From positions 62,001-126,000 of the forward strand of contig CALTTP010000004.1 of the NCBI GenBank assembly GCA_943912255.1: a stretch of 64,000 nucleotides of DNA. The letters run 5' to 3'. The first letter of the stretch is position 1, and every line of letters starts with the position of its first letter. A model generated the notes under the pieces. The model worked only from the letters and a program-made list of their open reading frames with translations. It ran no database searches and was not told the origin of the DNA. This DNA comes from an uncultured Peptoniphilaceae bacterium (lineage in GTDB: Bacteria; Bacillota; Clostridia; Tissierellales; Peptoniphilaceae). A program made the translations under genes and the position numbers. Shown in pieces: positions 62,501-64,000 of the stretch.

Positions 62501-63886
62501 ATGGAATTAAAATATGAAAGAAAAAACATTTGGAAAAATTCATCCAAAGAAGAAATCAATAAGATTTTTGAATACTCAGAAAGATATAAAGATTTCTTAG
62601 ATAATGCAAAGATTGAAAGGGAAGCCACAGCTACCATTATCAAAAAAGCAGAAGAAAATGGCTATATCAGTCTAGAAGAAGCCTTAAAAAACAAGATTAA
62701 AAAAGGCGATAAAATCTATCTAAACAATAAAAATAAATCCGTTGTTATGATGGTAATGGGAAATGACATTACAGAAGGTATGAATATTTTAGGTTCCCAT
62801 TTAGATTCACCAAGACTTGATTTAAAACAAAATCCTATCTTTGAAGAAGGACATATGGGATATTTTAAGACCCACTACTATGGTGGAGTTAAAAAATATC
62901 AATGGACTACAATACCACTAGCACTACATGGAATTATCATAACCAGAGATGGAAAGACATTAAACCTTGCAATTGGTGAAAAGGAAGACGATCCAATCTT
63001 CTATATTACAGACCTATTGATTCACCTTGCAAAAGATCAAAGAAAGAAGAGCATGGATGACGGAGTTACAGGAGAACAATTAAATATAGTAATTGGTCAC
63101 AACTCCTATAGTGCTAAAGACGATGCTAAAAATCCAATAAAGGACAATATTTTAGAATATTTAAATAAGGAATATGGAATAAAAGAAGAGGACTTCTTAG
63201 TTGCAGAACTTACAGCAGTGCCAGCAGGTAAGGCAAGAGACGTAGGATTTGACAGATCTCTAATAGCATCCTACGGTCATGATGACAAGGTATGTGCCTA
63301 TGCATCTCTAGAAGCTATTTTAAAGGTGGAAAACCCTGAAAAAACTGCAGTTTCACTATTTGTAGACAAAGAAGAAATCGGTTCAGTAGGTAATGCATCC
63401 ATGGGAGCAAACTTCTTCCACAATATGGTTGCAGAAATAATCAACAACCAAGTAGATAACTACTCAGACCTATTGGTTAGAAGAGCTTTTGCCAAGTCAA
63501 AAGTACTTTCAGCAGACGTATCCCCTGCCTTTGACCCAACTTTCCCAGAAGTTACTGAAAAGAATAACGTAGCTTTAGTTGGACATGGTGTGAACCTTTC
63601 AAAGTATACAGGTTCAGGTGGAAAGTTTGGTTCAAATGATGCCAACTCAGAATTCTTACAAGAACTTAGAGTACTATTTGAAGAAAATGAAGTAGTATGG
63701 CAAACAGGAGAACTTGGAAAAGTGGACCAAGGTGGTGGAGGAACCATTGCCTTTATCCTAGCAGCTTTCGGAGCAGAAGTTGTAGATATTGGAACAGCAA
63801 TGCTTTCAATGCACGCACCAATAGAATTACTATCAAAAGCCGATGCCTATATGACTTCAAAGGCCTATGAAGTCTTTGTAAAATAA
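62501..63886 (+). CDS. M18 family aminopeptidase
   Basis: A 461-residue metallopeptidase. The first metal ligand is in GSHLDSPRLDLK near residue 98, with GHDDKVCAYASLEA near residue 260, DKEEIGS near residue 288, and the terminal histidine ligand in SMHAPIELLSKADA near residue 437. The M18 (ApeA/LAP4-like) family removes acidic or neutral N-terminal residues in the cytosol. GAGGGGATT precedes the ATG. The end is followed by a hairpin. Confidence 0.93.
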   Translation: MELKYERKNIWKNSSKEEINKIFEYSERYKDFLDNAKIEREATATIIKKAEENGYISLEEALKNKIKKGDKIYLNNKNKSVVMMVMGNDITEGMNILGSHLDSPRLDLKQNPIFEEGHMGYFKTHYYGGVKKYQWTTIPLALHGIIITRDGKTLNLAIGEKEDDPIFYITDLLIHLAKDQRKKSMDDGVTGEQLNIVIGHNSYSAKDDAKNPIKDNILEYLNKEYGIKEEDFLVAELTAVPAGKARDVGFDRSLIASYGHDDKVCAYASLEAILKVENPEKTAVSLFVDKEEIGSVGNASMGANFFHNMVAEIINNQVDNYSDLLVRRAFAKSKVLSADVSPAFDPTFPEVTEKNNVALVGHGVNLSKYTGSGGKFGSNDANSEFLQELRVLFEENEVVWQTGELGKVDQGGGGTIAFILAAFGAEVVDIGTAMLSMHAPIELLSKADAYMTSKAYEVFVK

Positions 63887-63898
63887 TAGATGATAGTA

Positions 63899-63928
63899 TC
63901 TTCAAGCACTCAAATGGGTGCTTGAAGA
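63899..63928 (+). terminator. hairpin after the M18 aminopeptidase gene
   Basis: TCTTCAAGCAC pairs with GTGCTTGAAGA (11 bp). No T-run follows, so either a weak terminator or a mRNA 3'-end structure. The remaining 72 nt of the window show no feature. Confidence 0.5.
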
Positions 63929-64000
63929 CTGCTAATTCTTATATGGATTAAAACAATAAATTTACTAAAGGTAAAATTAGGACTAATTTATATAAAATTT

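Overview
The window is about 64 kb of low-GC DNA from an anaerobic, amino-acid- or betaine-fermenting member of the Firmicutes, most likely of the Tissierellia/Peptoniphilaceae or a related clostridial group. This rests on a glycine/sarcosine/betaine reductase component-B pair, a selenocysteine formate dehydrogenase with NuoE/NuoF-like electron-input subunits, a flavodiiron protein, a CWB2 cell-wall protein, and the Gram-positive gene order around dnaA. I saw no rRNA, tRNA, CRISPR array or insertion sequence.

Layout. 1-1.97 kb: the end of an mtnK-aldolase-mtnA salvage operon. 2.0-8.4 kb: a leftward ABC-transporter cluster with small anchored or secreted proteins, a decayed paralogue and a recent partial duplication. 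8.6-12.8 kb: molbindin, exonuclease III and a large M16C peptidase. 12.8-14.0 kb: a secreted protein of unknown family with two small membrane proteins. 14.1-18.3 kb: component-B reductase genes (one with an in-frame UGA) and a BCCT transporter. 18.3-28.0 kb: regulators, small membrane proteins, DUF1846, a LURP-one-like protein and glycerol kinase. 28.2-34.8 kb: formate dehydrogenase operon with a second in-frame UGA. 35.0-38.7 kb: a second ABC system, with a fused permease and a frameshifted secreted-protein gene. 38.7-42.9 kb: flavodiiron protein, TtcA-like ATPase, RlmH, WalJ-like hydrolase and CinA C-terminal domain protein.

42.5-63.9 kb is the replication-origin region. It has three perfect parS sites and a DnaA-box cluster near 43 kb, then leftward rpmH-rnpA-yidD-yidC-khpB-mnmE-mnmG-rsmG, then rightward dnaA-dnaN-yaaA-recF-gyrB-gyrA, and then an STAS/anti-sigma/sigma-factor set, a CWB2 protein and an M18 aminopeptidase. 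The unwinding element of oriC (DnaA boxes, C-tract, DnaA-trio) lies between dnaA and dnaN. parA and parB are absent from their usual place beside rsmG.

The most striking observation is yidD, between rnpA and yidC. It is intact except for one in-frame UGA exactly at the conserved cysteine of the PTCS motif, followed 33 nt downstream by a perfect 7-bp hairpin with a GGU loop. Two conventional selenoprotein genes in the same window also have GGU-containing hairpins after their UGA codons. This points to a selenocysteine-containing YidD, which I do not know to have been described.
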